64,000 nucleotides of DNA from SURF-21 sp964529285 (GCA_964529285.1 CAZGWK010000013.1:5666-69665), one strand, 5' to 3'. Shown: positions 35,016-45,027, counted from the stretch's first letter. Notes: generated by a model from the letters alone, not told the origin. Numbers and translations: made by a program.

Positions 35016-36812
35016 ATGAGCTCTTTTCTCAAGAAACTGGCAAAAGGGATATTCATCTTCGTCCTGGTCTGCTTTGCATTGCTGGGAGGATTGCTGTCTT
35101 TTTTGCACTCGCCCTTTTTCAAGTACCCCGCCGACGGCGAATACCCCCCGCCGCGCATCAACGAGCTCATCTGGCCCACCATAGGGTATCCAGCCATGGT
35201 CGAGCCGGGAGGAATCATGGTGATAGAGGTGGACCTCTGGGCGGGAGAGGCGTCGAAGGCGGTCGAGGCCTCGGGATGGATAGCCAGTTTGACCCCGTCC
35301 CGGAAAGAGCTCGCGGGCTTGACCTACGAACTCGAAGCTGCGGGCGTGCGCACGGGCGCCTCGGAGAGGTGGCCTTACCGTAGCGCTCATGGGCGCAGCG
35401 AGGAGGTCTGGCACGTCACCTTCACCCTACCGGAAGATATAGCCCCCGAGCTATACGACCTCAGAGTGGAGGCCAGCGCCGGTGGCGCACTTATAGCGGA
35501 CAGCCAGCCCCACGCCGTGGCGGTCGCGGGCGACGACGACGAATTCACCTTCGTCACCCTCTCGGATATTCACGTTCACGAACGGGATAATTCTACCTTC
35601 TTCTCAACCCAGACGGACAAGGGTATCTCGGAGGACGGCGACCCCGTTTTCTTCTCGGAGGCCATCCGCCAGGTCAACCTCATCCGGCCCGACTTCGTGC
35701 TCATGCTGGGGGATTTCGTGCGCGGGCAGCGCCGCCCCGGAGAACTGCTGAGGGAGTACGGAAAGTTCTACGAGACTCTGCTGGAACTGGAGATACCCGC
35801 TTTCCTGCTGCCCGGGAACCACGACCAGTACGTAAACGAGATCGACGGAGCGAGGTGGTACGAGAACAATATAGGGCCCCTCTATTACTCGTTCGATATC
35901 GCAGGGAGCCATTTCTCGTGTCTCAATACCTACGAATGGCCCGAGGACGACCGCCTGGTGATGAACAAGCTCTTCTACATGGAGCCGCGCAAGTGGCAGG
36001 GACAGGTCCTGGGCGCGGAGGACGAAAGTGACCCTTCCACCTACTCCAGCCAACTGGCGTGGCTGGATGAAGACCTCGCGGCCAGCCGTACTGCGCCCCT
36101 TAAGGTGGTGGCGCTGCACCACGATCCCTATACGCCGGACGGTAAAGGTTATTCCTACGCCAATATCATCTACGGACTCGTATACGTGTCCGCGGGAGGC
36201 GGGCAGGGGAAGCAGGCGTTGCTGCATACGGTATCGCGCCACGGCGTGCACGCCGTCTTCGGCGGTCACCGCCATAGCGACGAGATAGCGTGGGTGCCGT
36301 GTGCGGATGGTGGTGATACCATGTACTCCTGCCAGACCTGCGTCTATTTCGACGAAGGCGGGGACAGCGACCATTACCCCGGCTACCGCCTGGTCGAGGT
36401 GGAGGAGGGGGAGATAACCTCCTATGCCTACCTGGACGGCGTATCCTCCTACCCCTTCTACGACGGCTCGCTCCCCGGCGGCACTACCGATCTGGACGGG
36501 CTGGAGGTCCCTTCACTGGACGTGGAGGTAGTGCAGACCCGGACCGCGGGGGAGGAGGAACCGTATATCCGGCTCGTGGTGGAGAACTACCTGGCCGCCG
36601 CCATGGAGCTGGAGGGCATCGTGGTGGAGGTGCCTGCACCGCCCGCCGAGGGCTATGCCGTCACGGGAGGAGAACTCTATCGCATGGTCGAGATGCCCGG
36701 ACGGCCGGACAGGGTCCTTCTCTACCTCAGGACGGATATCGACGCCGGATCGCCCGGCGAGGCGGCCGGATCGCCCGGCGACCCCGCCGTGAAGTACGTA
36801 ATCATAAGGTAA
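35016..36812 (+). CDS. Membrane-anchored metallophosphoesterase
   Basis: A 598-residue protein with one N-terminal hydrophobic helix (about residues 10-30) and a calcineurin-like domain. Metal-site motifs are in order: TLSDIHVHE, MLGDFVRG, LPGNHDQY, ALHHDPY and FGGHRHSDE. The active domain is likely outside the membrane. The N-terminal region (about 60-170) looks like a beta sandwich. The start is the ATG at 35016; an in-frame start at 34965 lies inside repeat C. The substrate is unknown. Confidence 0.88.
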   Translation: MSSFLKKLAKGIFIFVLVCFALLGGLLSFLHSPFFKYPADGEYPPPRINELIWPTIGYPAMVEPGGIMVIEVDLWAGEASKAVEASGWIASLTPSRKELAGLTYELEAAGVRTGASERWPYRSAHGRSEEVWHVTFTLPEDIAPELYDLRVEASAGGALIADSQPHAVAVAGDDDEFTFVTLSDIHVHERDNSTFFSTQTDKGISEDGDPVFFSEAIRQVNLIRPDFVLMLGDFVRGQRRPGELLREYGKFYETLLELEIPAFLLPGNHDQYVNEIDGARWYENNIGPLYYSFDIAGSHFSCLNTYEWPEDDRLVMNKLFYMEPRKWQGQVLGAEDESDPSTYSSQLAWLDEDLAASRTAPLKVVALHHDPYTPDGKGYSYANIIYGLVYVSAGGGQGKQALLHTVSRHGVHAVFGGHRHSDEIAWVPCADGGDTMYSCQTCVYFDEGGDSDHYPGYRLVEVEEGEITSYAYLDGVSSYPFYDGSLPGGTTDLDGLEVPSLDVEVVQTRTAGEEEPYIRLVVENYLAAAMELEGIVVEVPAPPAEGYAVTGGELYRMVEMPGRPDRVLLYLRTDIDAGSPGEAAGSPGDPAVKYVIIR

Positions 36813-36921
36813 ACTGTTCACGCGGTGTCAGGGTGACCTATCCCGTACGATATGATTGAATGTATTCGAGTTCGCGGGAGTTTTTTGAAGTACGGGTTTT
36901 GCGCGGCTGCGAGAGGGGGAG

Positions 36922-38673
36922 ATGCGGTTGTTCGATATCATTATCGAGGATGCGCTGGTGATAGACGGCTCGGGCAGGGAGCCATACGAGGCGGACGTGG
37001 GTATTATGGGCACCCATATAGAGAAGACAGGCGACCTGGGGGGAAGCGAGGCGGCGAAGCGGATCGACGCGGGAGGGCGCGTGGTCTGCCCGGGCATCAT
37101 CGACGTACATTCCCACGCCGACCTCACCATGTTCAAGGATGACGCCGCGGTACTTCTGCAGCCCCTGGTGAGGCAGGGCATCACCACCTTCGTGGGCGGA
37201 AACTGCGGCATGTCGCTTGCGCCCATCACCGACGAGCACCGCGAGGGGCTCAAGACCTACCTGGAGGTCTTCACCCAGATGGACTTCGATACCGACATCC
37301 AGTGGAAGAGCATGGGCGAATTCATGGACCGCATGGACGAGAAAGGTCTTTTGCTCAACATGGCTCTCCTCGTCCCCCACGGCATGCTGCGCATCTCCGC
37401 CCTGGGAATGGAGGACAAGCCGGCGGACACGGGCGCCATAGAGATGATGAAGTGGCTGCTGGAGGAGTCCATGGAGGCGGGTGCCTTTGGGCTCTCCACC
37501 GGTCTGCAGTATTTCCCGGGGCTTTTCTCCGACACCGCCGAGCTCGTGAAACTGGCCGGGCCGCTGCAGGGATACGGCGGTATCTTCACTTCCCACTTGC
37601 GCTCCTATACCTCGTCGACCCTGGGCAAAGCCATCGACGAGATAGGGGAGGTTGCGCGGGCCAACGGCATCCGGGGCCAGGTCTCCCATATCTTCTCGGT
37701 ACCGTGGGCGGGACCGGTGCACCCCCTGGCCCTCAAGGGTCTGAAGTGGATGTGCAAGCACCCCGATTTCACCCTCAAGGTCGCCCCGGATTTTCTCCTG
37801 GACATGTCCATGAACGTGGTGCTGAAGAGGCTGGAGAAGAACCGGAAGAACGGCGCGGACATGGCCATGGACATCATGCCCACCACCGCCGGCTTCACCC
37901 ATCTCCTCGCCTTCTTCCCGCCTTGGGTACTCGTCGGCGACCGGGAGAAGGTGCTGGCGCGCGCATACGATCCCGAGCAGCGCAAGGAGATGCTGCGCGA
38001 CATCGAGAAGGGCAAGCCCACCTGGCCCCATCGCGGGAAGAACGACTGGTCCCTGAACATCATGAGGCAGATGGGATGGGATGCCGTGACCATCATGGCC
38101 GTGCACAGCGAGAAGAACAAGCACCTGGAGGGCCGCCTTTTCACCGACATCGCCGAGGAGCAGGGCAAGCACCCCTTCGACGTCATGTGCGACCTGCTCA
38201 TCGAGGAGGACGGGCAGGTGCTCGTCTTCGAGTCCATGTCCGAGCCAGACGACGCTTTCACGGAGCGCTACACCTTCCCGGCCCTGCAGGACCCCCGCAC
38301 CATGATCACCACCGACACCATCCTCATGGGGATGGGCAAGCCCTCCTACCTCTTCTACGGCTGCTATCCCAAGTTCATCGGCCGCTACGTCAACGAGAGG
38401 AAGCTGGTGGAGCTGCCCGAGGCTATCCGGCGCCTGACCTCCATGCCGGCGGAGTTCTTCGGCATCGAGAAACGCGGCCTGCTGGAGGAGGGATATTACG
38501 CCGACCTGCTGCTCATGGACGCGGACAACTTCAAGACGGAGGCGGTCTTCCGCGACCCCGAGCGCTATCCCACCGGCCTGGACACGGTGATCATCAACGG
38601 CGTCCCCGTGGTGGAGAAAGGGGAATCCGTCCCCGGCGCCCTGGCGGGAAAGATGCTGCGCAAGAATAAATAA
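36922..38673 (+). CDS. N-acyl-D-amino-acid deacylase-like amidohydrolase
   Basis: A 583-residue amidohydrolase of the D-aminoacylase type. It opens FDIIIEDALVIDGSG, and the metal site starts IDVHSHAD. GGNCGMSLAPI, with its cysteine, and the later HLRSYTSSTLG and VSHIFS are typical of the family. These enzymes hydrolyse N-acyl D-amino acids or related amides using zinc. The Asp ligand region near TDTILMGMG fits. A GAGGGGGAG site precedes the ATG. It ends near repeat D. Confidence 0.88.
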   Translation: MRLFDIIIEDALVIDGSGREPYEADVGIMGTHIEKTGDLGGSEAAKRIDAGGRVVCPGIIDVHSHADLTMFKDDAAVLLQPLVRQGITTFVGGNCGMSLAPITDEHREGLKTYLEVFTQMDFDTDIQWKSMGEFMDRMDEKGLLLNMALLVPHGMLRISALGMEDKPADTGAIEMMKWLLEESMEAGAFGLSTGLQYFPGLFSDTAELVKLAGPLQGYGGIFTSHLRSYTSSTLGKAIDEIGEVARANGIRGQVSHIFSVPWAGPVHPLALKGLKWMCKHPDFTLKVAPDFLLDMSMNVVLKRLEKNRKNGADMAMDIMPTTAGFTHLLAFFPPWVLVGDREKVLARAYDPEQRKEMLRDIEKGKPTWPHRGKNDWSLNIMRQMGWDAVTIMAVHSEKNKHLEGRLFTDIAEEQGKHPFDVMCDLLIEEDGQVLVFESMSEPDDAFTERYTFPALQDPRTMITTDTILMGMGKPSYLFYGCYPKFIGRYVNERKLVELPEAIRRLTSMPAEFFGIEKRGLLEEGYYADLLLMDADNFKTEAVFRDPERYPTGLDTVIINGVPVVEKGESVPGALAGKMLRKNK

Positions 38674-38690
38674 AGGCCCCAGTCACTGTG

Positions 38691-38759
38691 GGGTCACATC
38701 TTTATATTTGAAATCCCTACCATATTATGGGTGATAATTCAGAAATAAAGATCTGACCC
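38691..38759. repeat. REP/MITE-like inverted repeat D between convergent genes
   Basis: Arms 38691-38712 and 38738-38759 are imperfect inverted repeats (19 of 22), starting GGGTCACATCTTTAT. The right arm abuts the stop codon of the leftward VWA gene. It may also act as a bidirectional terminator. Confidence 0.75.
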
Positions 38760-40778
38760 TCAGCTTCCCCTCAATCTGAGATATACCTTCGGCAGTTCTA
38801 CGGGAAGGTCCTCCACGCTCTTGAGCACCAGGTAGCCGTGGGGTGGGCACATGCGGCGCAGGTAGTCGTGACCGGCGGCGTCCACGGTGAGGTTGAAGGG
38901 GATGATGTGGTCGGCCTCGGCCTCGCGCAAAGCCTGGGCGGTGTCGCGCAGGCCGTACTCGCGGTCGGTGCGGTCCTCGCCGTAGTCGAAGTCCTGGGGA
39001 TAGCCGTCCGAGAGCAGCAGCATCATCTTCAGCGACGAAAGCTCGGTGTTGAGCAGGTGATGGGCGTGGCGCACCGCCGTCCCCATGCGCGTGCTCTTCA
39101 GGGGCTTCAAGGCGCCCAGGCGCTGCCAGACCGCGTCGCTCAACGGCTCGTCGAAGGACTTGATGCGCAGGAAATCCACCTTCTTGCGGCCGTAGCCGGA
39201 GAATCCGTAGATGCCGTAGCGGTCTCCCAGCTGCTCCAGGGCCCGGGCCATGATGGCCACGCTGGCCACCAGCAGCTGCAGTACCGTCTCCCCCGCGTGG
39301 CTTCCCTCCGCGACCTCGGAAGAGGTCGAGGCGGAAAGGTCGAGCAGAAAAAGGGCGCTCACCTCGCGGGTGACGCGCCGTTTCTCCATGTATACCTTCT
39401 CGGTGGGGGGCAGCCCGCAGCGCAGCTCCACCTGGCGCTCCACCGCCGCGGCGATGTCGATCTCCTCGCCCCATTCCAGACGTTTCCTCCAGGTGCGTTC
39501 CTGCAGCCTCAACATGCGGAACTGCCTGGTCACCTCCCTTACCAGGTCGTCCCATTCATCCAGCAGGTGCTTGGCGGCTTGTGCGCTCCCTTCATCGGCC
39601 CTCAATGCATAGAGGGTCGCCCAGTCGCGGCGGTAGCCCGACGCGAGATAGTCCCACTCCGGGTAGAGTATGCGCTGCTCCTCGACTCCGGGCTCTTGCG
39701 CCTCGCCGTTATCCGCGCCATCCGCATTCGCGCTGCCGTCGGCGTCCGCAGGGGTCTCCTGCCCCAATCTCCTACCCAGGGCGTCCTCTATCAGGAACTC
39801 CCCGACTCCTGTGGGCAAGAGGTAGGAGTAGAAGTCCAGGCCCAATGCCTCGGCCAACTCCGGCGGCACCAGCGCCATACCCTCTTCCTCTTCCTCCTCC
39901 CTGCCGAAACGGGTGGCCCTGTTCCCGCGCAGGCCGGGCATGGTATCGGTGAAGAAATCGTCGAGTCCCTCCAGCATAATGCGCTCCCCGGGCATGAGGG
40001 AGGACTTCAGCATGGGCTCCAGGACGGCGTAGATAGCCAGGGTCGCGTTGAGGCTGTCCTTGAGGCCGGCGCCGGGAAGGACTGCCGCCTCGGCCGCGTC
40101 CATTATCTCGCGCGGGTAACCGCCCTGCGCCGCGCTGCCGCTAAGCGTAGCGAGCAGGTCGAAGAAGAGGTTCCAGAGCATGGCGGAGTGGTCCACGGGC
40201 TCGATGTTCGGCCCCAGGCGGGCGAGGAACCACGCAAGGTCCGATGCCAGACCGCCGAAGAGCCTGGCCATGGCGGAGGATACGCGCGCCGTCTCCAGGG
40301 TGATGAAGATATCCGCGGCCAGGAAAGGCATGGGAAACTTTCCCAGGAAATAACGCAGGAAGGCCATGGGTTCCTTCCTGTCCATCCAGGCCTGCCGCCC
40401 GTGACGGCCTGCCGCTTCGTCCGCGCGCGGGCGATCGAAGGTGCCCGCCTCCCATTGTCCCGCCTGCAGCGAGGTATAGAGGCGGAAGGCTCTCCAGTTA
40501 TCCTCGCGGGAAGCGAAGACGTCGAGGTAAGGGGGGAGATATATCTCCCTGCCGTTACTGAAGGGGAAGGCACGGCGGGGGTTGGCGAGGATCGCGGGGG
40601 CATCCCCCAGCGATTTCGCCTGCAGGTACTTCTCGCTCAAGCCCTTTCCGAAGAGAGAGAAAGACGCCCGGGCTTCCTCCAGGGTTACCACCATGCGGGA
40701 CGCCTCGTCGCCTGAGTCCAACATGGCCTCGTCCAGGAGGGAACAGGTGTAGATGGATATGTTCAGCGAAGAGGTCAC
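38760..40778 (-). CDS. VWA-domain protein (NorD/CbbO-like)
   Basis: A 672-residue protein. The C-terminal third is a von Willebrand A domain with the MIDAS motif LLDLSASTSS and later LLLSDGYPQ. The N-terminal region is helical with two charged linkers, one Asp/Ala/Gly-rich (about 340-360). It lies 31 bases downstream of a MoxR-type AAA+ ATPase gene on the same strand. Such MoxR/VWA pairs remodel metal-containing enzymes. No known client such as Rubisco or nitric oxide reductase is visible here. Confidence 0.88.
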   Translation of the reverse strand: MTSSLNISIYTCSLLDEAMLDSGDEASRMVVTLEEARASFSLFGKGLSEKYLQAKSLGDAPAILANPRRAFPFSNGREIYLPPYLDVFASREDNWRAFRLYTSLQAGQWEAGTFDRPRADEAAGRHGRQAWMDRKEPMAFLRYFLGKFPMPFLAADIFITLETARVSSAMARLFGGLASDLAWFLARLGPNIEPVDHSAMLWNLFFDLLATLSGSAAQGGYPREIMDAAEAAVLPGAGLKDSLNATLAIYAVLEPMLKSSLMPGERIMLEGLDDFFTDTMPGLRGNRATRFGREEEEEEGMALVPPELAEALGLDFYSYLLPTGVGEFLIEDALGRRLGQETPADADGSANADGADNGEAQEPGVEEQRILYPEWDYLASGYRRDWATLYALRADEGSAQAAKHLLDEWDDLVREVTRQFRMLRLQERTWRKRLEWGEEIDIAAAVERQVELRCGLPPTEKVYMEKRRVTREVSALFLLDLSASTSSEVAEGSHAGETVLQLLVASVAIMARALEQLGDRYGIYGFSGYGRKKVDFLRIKSFDEPLSDAVWQRLGALKPLKSTRMGTAVRHAHHLLNTELSSLKMMLLLSDGYPQDFDYGEDRTDREYGLRDTAQALREAEADHIIPFNLTVDAAGHDYLRRMCPPHGYLVLKSVEDLPVELPKVYLRLRGS

Positions 40779-40809
40779 CGTGAACCTGCCTTATGTCTCG
40801 CTCGCTCTC

Positions 40810-41658
40810 TCAGGGAAAGACCGCGGCCACCAGGTCGCGCATGGCCTGCTGCATGACCGGGTCGTCGGATACCGCCGAGACCACCGCCGTCTCGCAGGAG
40901 CGCCTTGCTCCGACCCCCTGCCCGATGAGCCTGGCGGCATAGATGAGCAGCCGCGTGGAAGGGCCTTCCTCGAGCTCCTTCTCTCCCAGGTTGCGTGCTT
41001 TCTCCCCCAGCAGTGCGAGCTGTTGCGCCACATTATCACTTACGCCGCCCTCTCCCGCGATGATGCGGGCCTCAACCGCGCGCGCGGGATAGGAGAAATC
41101 GATGGCCGCGAAGCGCTGGCGGGTGCTTATCTTGAGGTCCTTGAGCATGCTCTGGTAACCGGGGTTGTAGGAGACCACCAGCAGGAAACGCGGGTGGGCG
41201 CGGATGAAGCCGCCTTTCTTCTCCAGCGGCAGGATGCGCCGGTGATCGGCCAGGGGATGGATGAGCACCATGGTGTCCTTGCGGGCTTCGACCACCTCGT
41301 CCAGGTAGCATATGGCTCCCGTCTTCACCGCCGCGGTGAGGGGGCCGTCCACCCATACCGTCTCGTCCCCACGCAACAGGTAGCGTCCGACCAGGTCCCC
41401 TGCGGTGAGATCCTCGTGACAGGCGACGGTGATGAGCGGCAGCTTGAATCCACCCTCGTCCCCCAGCAGCCAGGACATGTATTCGAGGAAGCGGGTCTTG
41501 CCGCAGCCGGTGGGGCCTTTGAGGTTCACGGGAAGGCAGGCGTGATAAGCTGCGCGGAAGGTCTCCACCTCGTCGCCGGTGGGGATGTAGAAGGGCTCCT
41601 CCTCGAAGACGTGTTCCTCGTAGGGTATCTCCCTGCTGACGCTGGTGACTTCTTTCAC
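40810..41658 (-). CDS. MoxR-type AAA+ ATPase (NorQ/CbbQ-like)
   Basis: A 282-residue AAA+ ATPase. Walker A is GPTGCGKT (about residue 51) and Walker B is AICYLDEV. Sensor and arginine-finger regions follow in RFLLVVSYNPGYQ and RQRFAAIDF. It acts with the VWA protein downstream as a chaperone-like remodelling machine. The gene upstream on the same strand is the Cys-module protein at 41818, 159 bases away, which could be a client or partner. Confidence 0.9.
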   Translation of the reverse strand: MKEVTSVSREIPYEEHVFEEEPFYIPTGDEVETFRAAYHACLPVNLKGPTGCGKTRFLEYMSWLLGDEGGFKLPLITVACHEDLTAGDLVGRYLLRGDETVWVDGPLTAAVKTGAICYLDEVVEARKDTMVLIHPLADHRRILPLEKKGGFIRAHPRFLLVVSYNPGYQSMLKDLKISTRQRFAAIDFSYPARAVEARIIAGEGGVSDNVAQQLALLGEKARNLGEKELEEGPSTRLLIYAARLIGQGVGARRSCETAVVSAVSDDPVMQQAMRDLVAAVFP

Positions 41659-41817
41659 GTGATTAACTCCTTGACCGTCACGCCCGACCTCGCCGCCATC
41701 GCCGGCGGGTTCGCTGTCAAGGATTATTCTAGCAGAGTTTGTTTATTGACCCCGCAGCAGTGCAGAGGAAACCACGTCCGCGCAGGGTTTTCAGCGTAAA
41801 AGTCCGGGGACGGTGGA

Positions 41818-42852
41818 TCAGGGCACGGCACCGCCTACCTTGACCCTGATTATCCCCTCTGCGGGACTGTCCCAGCTCCAGACAGGATGGTTACCGCCGC
41901 ACACGGCAGCGACTATGCCGGCCAGTATGGGCCCGTTGAAGCCGTTGCGGATCCTCACGCCTTCCTCGAGTTCCAGCGGCGTGGGAGCCTCGATCTCCGG
42001 GATCCCTATTCCCCGCAGCTTCAGGAAAGCGAGGTCGCAGAAGACCCCGGGGTGCTCTTCTTTCATGCGGCGGAAGAACTTCCAGGTCAGATCCGCGACA
42101 AGTCCGGGTATCTCCTCGCCCAGCTCGAACTCCAGTTCTCTCAATACGGCGTCGAGAGCGCGGGTGCCCTGGATGAACATCCACTCTCCCGTCCTGCCGT
42201 CGAACATCCTGCCCGTCTCCGGCTCCCACCTGAAACTGGAGAGCTCCCCGGGCATGCCGCAGACCGGGCATCTTTCATAATGTGCATGGGCGTCAATGAC
42301 CGGACTTTCCTGCAGCCGCAGCCTCTGTTCATCCTCTCTATCTTCAGAGGCCTTGACACTGACGAAGAACTCCTGCCCGAAAAACCCGCAATCCATACTG
42401 GCCCTCAGCCCCTCGAAGTTCTCGAAGGCGCCCCAGGCGTCGCCCGCGAAGAGGGCGTGATAATACACGGGGTCTATCCTGCCTATCAGCCTTTCACCCT
42501 TGCGGTGTTCCAGCAGTTTGACCTTTCCCAGCCCTATCAGGGCGGCCTGTGCGACCATGGCGTAGTATGCGAACCGCCTCAACGGGGGCAAACGCAGCAG
42601 TCTTCCCAGCAGCGGCGGCAGGACGTCCTGCACGTAGGCGAAGGCATCCCTACGTTTCGCCTCGGTGATGATCTTGTCGATGGGAAACCCGAGCTTCTCC
42701 TCGATGCCCAGGAAGATCTCCACCATGTGTTCGCGTTCCATCATGATCAGGCGGACCAGCTTCCGGGGCATGGAGAGCAGTATGCCGTCGTCCGTCCATT
42801 TGTTGCTGAAACTGAAAAGCCTCGGAACTCCGCAATCCCTGCACCTCAGCAT
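41818..42852 (-). CDS. Unknown protein with duplicated CxxCGxP module, copy 2
   Basis: A 344-residue paralogue of the protein at 12209. The N half starts MLRCRDCGVPRLFSFSNK and includes GIEEKLGFPIDKIITE. The C half starts CPVCGMPGELSSFRWEP and includes LRELEFELGEEIPGLVAD. The halves look alike, suggesting an internal duplication. Its ATG has a good GGAGG site. It is upstream of the MoxR/VWA pair on the same strand. No function can be assigned from the sequence. Confidence 0.75.
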   Translation of the reverse strand: MLRCRDCGVPRLFSFSNKWTDDGILLSMPRKLVRLIMMEREHMVEIFLGIEEKLGFPIDKIITEAKRRDAFAYVQDVLPPLLGRLLRLPPLRRFAYYAMVAQAALIGLGKVKLLEHRKGERLIGRIDPVYYHALFAGDAWGAFENFEGLRASMDCGFFGQEFFVSVKASEDREDEQRLRLQESPVIDAHAHYERCPVCGMPGELSSFRWEPETGRMFDGRTGEWMFIQGTRALDAVLRELEFELGEEIPGLVADLTWKFFRRMKEEHPGVFCDLAFLKLRGIGIPEIEAPTPLELEEGVRIRNGFNGPILAGIVAAVCGGNHPVWSWDSPAEGIIRVKVGGAVP

Positions 42853-43020
42853 AGTATTCCTCCAGCACGCCGGTTCTCGAGCACGCCCCTAACATTACCT
42901 TCGGTATTATTCGCGGGATGTATTAGAGCTCGACGCTCCGATCACGACGTCGTAACCGCCGTGGGCGTGGTCACGCAGGCGCGCGCCCGCCATAAATGTC
43001 GCCGCCGCCCGCGTGCCCTT

Positions 43021-44667
43021 CTAAACGGACGGAGGGGGATCCGACCATGTCCTGTCCTTGATCAGCTCCAGCAACCTCGAGAGTTTGCTTTCCTCCACGG
43101 CCGAGAGGTCGAAATCCGCCTCTCCCGTGTAGAACCCCGCATCGGCTGCTTCTCCCGGGTCCAGGGCATTCCGGATCTTGCGCTGCCAGTGGTTGTAGTT
43201 GCCCTGCATGGGGCCGAAGAGTTTGCGCATGCGCGGGTCGAAATTGAAACCCTGCTCCATGCACTGCTCGATGGCGGTTATGGCGAAATCGACGCTCAGC
43301 GGGTCTATGGCCTCGGTATGCGAGCGGTTGCGCGGGTCGTAGGCGAAGATCTCCTCGCAGTGCGCGTAGGCGCTGTTTTCGTAGAGGGTCATCCAGGCGC
43401 AGTCGCCCATGTCATCCAGTATGCCCCCCCTCTCTATCCATTCCTCCTTGGTCTTCTGGCTGAACTCCGCGTAGTCGACCAGCTCGTCCCAGGTCTCGTC
43501 CTTGGGCCATCCCGTGGAGAACTGCCCCCCGGGACGGTAGATGAGGGGTATTATGGTAACCCGCAGGAAATTCATCCAGAACATGGACCCCATGGCGGGG
43601 ATGCCATGAAAAAGCTCCAGGCCCATGCCGGCGTGCTCGGAGAGCACCCGCTTGAGCACCTTCTCCTGGTAGGCCATCTCGCTTTCGGAATCGCATGCCA
43701 GAACCACCATGAGGAGGTACTTGAGGGAATCTCTTAAGACCGCCCTCAGGGCATGCTTACCGGGGAGCTTTTTCAGGAAGTGGGGCAGGATGTTAAGGAG
43801 ATAACCGGCAATCGAGGCCTTGGTGACCACGTATCCGATCTCGGCTTCGCCCAGTTTATACCCCGCGTCCGCGAACGTCTCCTTGGTGGGGAAAAAGCAC
43901 AGGAAGAACTTGAGCTCGTCGGGCACCTCCGCGGCATAGTCCAGCAGCATCCCGCTGCCCTCGCTGGACGGTGGCCCCGGCCAGTGGAAGAGCTTCAGCG
44001 CGCAGCGCGTGAACACCCCGTTACCCCCCATGGCCCCCACGTACCCCCGCATTATCCCCCGCAGGGAGGGGCCCGGGCCGTCCCCGTTGAACCACCCCAT
44101 ACCTGATCCCAGGCTACCCAGTTCGAGGATCTCTCCATCGGGCAGCACCCACTCGACTCCGAGGAGGTTGCGCGGGCTGTAGCTCATGTACTGGCCGTCC
44201 CATCCCACTCCCCAGCACGACGTGGCGCTGGCCAGCGGCGAGCAGGCGGGACCGGCACCGATGATGTGGGTGTTGAGCCCGAGCTTCATGGCCTCGGCCT
44301 GGAGTTGCGCGCCGGATACGTAAGGCTCGACCACCGCGTACATGTTCCTCTCGTCTATCTCCAGGATGCGGTTCATCCGCCTCAAGTCGATCTGTACCAC
44401 GCCGCCTTCCGTCGGGCCGCCGTGGGCCCCCCAGCCGGTGCTGAACGCCTTGAACTTCAGCCCGTGTTCGTTGCATATCCTCACCACGGCTTGCACTTCC
44501 GGGGTAGTGGAGGGCAGGGCCACGGCCGCGGGTCGCGGCACCCAGATGTCGGGATCGGTGTTGAATGAAGGCTGCCAGGCATAGCCGTCGAGCACCGCGG
44601 GTTCCCTGGAGACGTTTTCCTGCCCCAGGGCTTCTTCCAGTTCCCTGTACGCTTGCGCGGGGATCAC
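43021..44667 (-). CDS. FAD-linked oxidase (PCMH-type)
   Basis: A 548-residue flavoprotein of the FAD_binding_4 family (VAO/PCMH fold). The FAD region runs VPRPAAVALPSTTPEVQAVV, STGWGAHGGPTEGGVVQI and RMNRILEIDERNMYAVVEP. Substrate-domain residues follow in the C half. The family includes glycolate oxidase and vanillyl-alcohol oxidase. A typical His linked covalently to FAD was not identified. GTG 44667 has GGAGGG upstream. Its substrate is unknown. Confidence 0.88.
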   Translation of the reverse strand: MIPAQAYRELEEALGQENVSREPAVLDGYAWQPSFNTDPDIWVPRPAAVALPSTTPEVQAVVRICNEHGLKFKAFSTGWGAHGGPTEGGVVQIDLRRMNRILEIDERNMYAVVEPYVSGAQLQAEAMKLGLNTHIIGAGPACSPLASATSCWGVGWDGQYMSYSPRNLLGVEWVLPDGEILELGSLGSGMGWFNGDGPGPSLRGIMRGYVGAMGGNGVFTRCALKLFHWPGPPSSEGSGMLLDYAAEVPDELKFFLCFFPTKETFADAGYKLGEAEIGYVVTKASIAGYLLNILPHFLKKLPGKHALRAVLRDSLKYLLMVVLACDSESEMAYQEKVLKRVLSEHAGMGLELFHGIPAMGSMFWMNFLRVTIIPLIYRPGGQFSTGWPKDETWDELVDYAEFSQKTKEEWIERGGILDDMGDCAWMTLYENSAYAHCEEIFAYDPRNRSHTEAIDPLSVDFAITAIEQCMEQGFNFDPRMRKLFGPMQGNYNHWQRKIRNALDPGEAADAGFYTGEADFDLSAVEESKLSRLLELIKDRTWSDPPPSV

Positions 44668-45027
44668 CGTGTATGCCCTCCCTGCACTATGCCGAAGCCT
44701 TCCCGTCGGGAAGCCTATTCTGCTGACAGCCTCACCATCATTGATATTCTACCATTTTCGGCGGCGCTTGCCTGACAACGTCGCGAGGCGTTCCGCCGGC
44801 CCTGTTCCGGTCTCGGGGCGTATGGGCGTATTGCTCCGGGCTCGGGCGCTTCCTTGCTCCCCGCTATATTGCAGTCTGCTCATCCCGTTTGTGGTCTCAT
44901 ACCCCGGGGGCGGGATATAATCTTTGCAGGCAAGAAGGCTTTTACCAGCGAGCTCGCACGCAGCTGTGAGCATACCTACGCGGAGCGGGGCTTTCCCGCC
45001 CGCGAGTAGAGGAAGGAGTACGTGGCT
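44668..45027. other. Divergent intergenic region without a gene
   Basis: About 360 bases between the leftward FAD oxidase and the rightward nitrilase-family gene. TATAAT is present at 44916-44921, but the -35 position (GGTCTC) is poor. No coding or RNA gene was recognised. Confidence 0.5.

Noticed and set aside
38838..40715. 625-residue plus-strand reading frame
   Set aside because: Antisense to the VWA gene, which has a clear MIDAS motif.
41887..43737. 616-residue plus-strand reading frame
   Set aside because: Spans the Cys-module gene and part of the FAD oxidase in antisense; no domain.
44916..44921. TATAAT as a firm promoter
   Set aside because: The -35 position is poor, so it is reported only as part of the intergenic description.
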